DNA of 64,000 bases from Sphingobacterium faecium (GTDB lineage Bacteria; Bacteroidota; Bacteroidia; Sphingobacteriales; Sphingobacteriaceae), in assembly GCF_003054045.1 (NCBI RefSeq), contig NZ_QBKH01000007.1, forward strand, positions 1 through 64,000, given 5' to 3'. The notes under the pieces were generated by a model. It worked only from the letters and a program-made list of their open reading frames with translations. It ran no database searches and had not been told where the DNA came from. Below, one piece after another: positions 63,204 to 64,000 of the stretch (position 1 is the first letter of the stretch; each line of letters opens with the position of its first letter). Both the position numbers and the translations under genes were made by a program.

Positions 63204-63917
63204 CTAAAAAGCTAAAAAATAAGGTTGCAAAGCAGCTTTATACATGTCCGAATAAATACCCTTTTCTTGATAAATAATAAAATCAGAGACTACAACATCT
63301 CCAAAATAACCCTTCTGATAAATAACAATTTTACGAATGACAACATCCTCTTCAAAAGAGCGAATCAAGATCTCCCGTTCTAATCTCAAATCCAATTTTT
63401 CGGCTATTGCTTTCAATTCATCAGCCAATAGCGTAGGTACGATCAAAGCCAAGCATCCTTTTACACATAGAGATCGAGCTGAAAATTGCAATAATTCATT
63501 GAAAAATTCTAAATTGGTATGTCTAGCCAATTTCTTTCTTGCATCTGGATTATGCAAAGAATCCGTGTAAAAAGGTGGATTAGAAATAATAAAATCATAC
63601 GGCTTAGTATCATCCAAATGTTGAAATGAACAAGCATGCATGACCATACGATCTCCAAAGATAGAATTTCTAAAATTAGAGGCCGCACGTTTTGCCGCCG
63701 CGGGGTCAATCTCCACAGCGACCACCTCGCTTTTGACATAGCGCTGTGCCAACATCAAAGCTATCACCCCAGTTCCTGTACCAATATCCAATATACGGGA
63801 TGAAGAATCAACTTGAACCAATGCAGCTAATAATACACCATCTGTATTAATCTTCATCGCACAATCTGATTGATCCACCGCAAACTCTTTAAATTGAAAT
63901 ATAGAAGCCATCTCCAC
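63204..63917 (-). CDS. tRNA1(Val) (adenine(37)-N6)-methyltransferase, TrmN6-like
   Basis: A 237-residue SAM-dependent methyltransferase. The SAM motif is ILDIGTGTGVIALMLA, the catalytic motif NPPFY (ISNPPFYTDSL), and the N terminus FKEFAVDQSDCAMKINTDGV is that of the YfiC/TrmN6 family, which methylates A37 of tRNA-Val. The third codon (MASIF) is an alternative start. It leads the pair with the YfcE-like gene. Confidence 0.9.
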   Translation of the reverse strand: MEMASIFQFKEFAVDQSDCAMKINTDGVLLAALVQVDSSSRILDIGTGTGVIALMLAQRYVKSEVVAVEIDPAAAKRAASNFRNSIFGDRMVMHACSFQHLDDTKPYDFIISNPPFYTDSLHNPDARKKLARHTNLEFFNELLQFSARSLCVKGCLALIVPTLLADELKAIAEKLDLRLEREILIRSFEEDVVIRKIVIYQKGYFGDVVVSDFIIYQEKGIYSDMYKAALQPYFLAF

Positions 63918-64000
63918 AAAGATAATTGTTTTAAAACCGTTGTGTTGTACAGATCAACATAAAATTTAAATAAATTTTCGTTACTTTAACCTATCAAGTC

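Overview
The window is AT-rich chromosomal DNA from a member of the Bacteroidota, most likely Sphingobacteriaceae (Sphingobacterium or a close relative). This is inferred from the gene set (DUF4834 next to recF, DUF6814 behind an MHS-type MFS transporter, an OstA-like surface protein, TonB receptors with HMA domains, FloA), from promoters with the Bacteroidota -7 box TAnnTTTG, and from the near absence of Shine-Dalgarno sequences. Most of it is ordinary core genome in small operons, with strong U-tailed hairpins between convergent genes. I see no phage, insertion sequence, CRISPR array, tRNA or rRNA.

Layout. 1-3.7 kb: a metal-linked pair, a small Cys/His exported protein and a TonB receptor with two periplasmic HMA domains. 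3.7-7.7 kb: Maf, a KdsC-like phosphatase, a secreted DUF3472 protein and FloA; a structured candidate small RNA (about 5025-5242) lies between the second and third. 8.1-15.2 kb: a signalling operon of a large hybrid histidine kinase, CheR, stand-alone CheB, a second hybrid kinase and a lipoprotein azurin, with no MCP, CheA or CheW. 15.4-26 kb: two dihydrolipoamide dehydrogenases, a thioesterase, a LacI regulator, an odd degenerate HAD / pre-ATP-grasp pair, a LolD-like ATPase, SucC, AsnRS and a Sua5/YciO protein. 26-27.1 kb: two damaged neighbours, a frameshifted SRPBCC gene and a Crp/Fnr gene whose natural start codon reads ATA. 27.1-33.2 kb: DciA-like/RecF, DUF4834, a PH-like membrane protein, TilS and an OstA-like protein. 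33.3-37.7 kb: a multicopper oxidase with two heavy-metal-binding modules and an added C-terminal domain, then an RclC-like DUF417 protein and an AraC regulator. 37.8-42.2 kb: GT90 glycosyltransferase, RdgB, an unknown protein, a deoxyhypusine-synthase-like enzyme and a dipeptide epimerase. 42.5-48.5 kb: glutamate synthase GltBD. 48.8-51.8 kb: a VIT/VWA/DUF2135 surface protein. 51.9-60.6 kb: EamA transporter, LptF/G permease, Tgt, GT2, RsmG, DprA, MFS transporter and DUF6814. 60.65-60.75 kb: the SRP RNA gene ffs. The rest: AccD, a small HEKIH protein, a MerR regulator, a YfcE-like phosphoesterase and a TrmN6-like methyltransferase.

How they work together. Copper or heavy-metal handling recurs (HMA receptor, azurin, multicopper oxidase). 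The CheR/CheB kinase operon is the best candidate for an incompletely described system: it has reversible-methylation enzymes but no chemoreceptor array. Several genes (lolD, recF, tilS, the OstA-like gene, the GT2 gene) have start codons only 4-6 bases after a TAnnTTTG box, which predicts leaderless or near-leaderless mRNAs.
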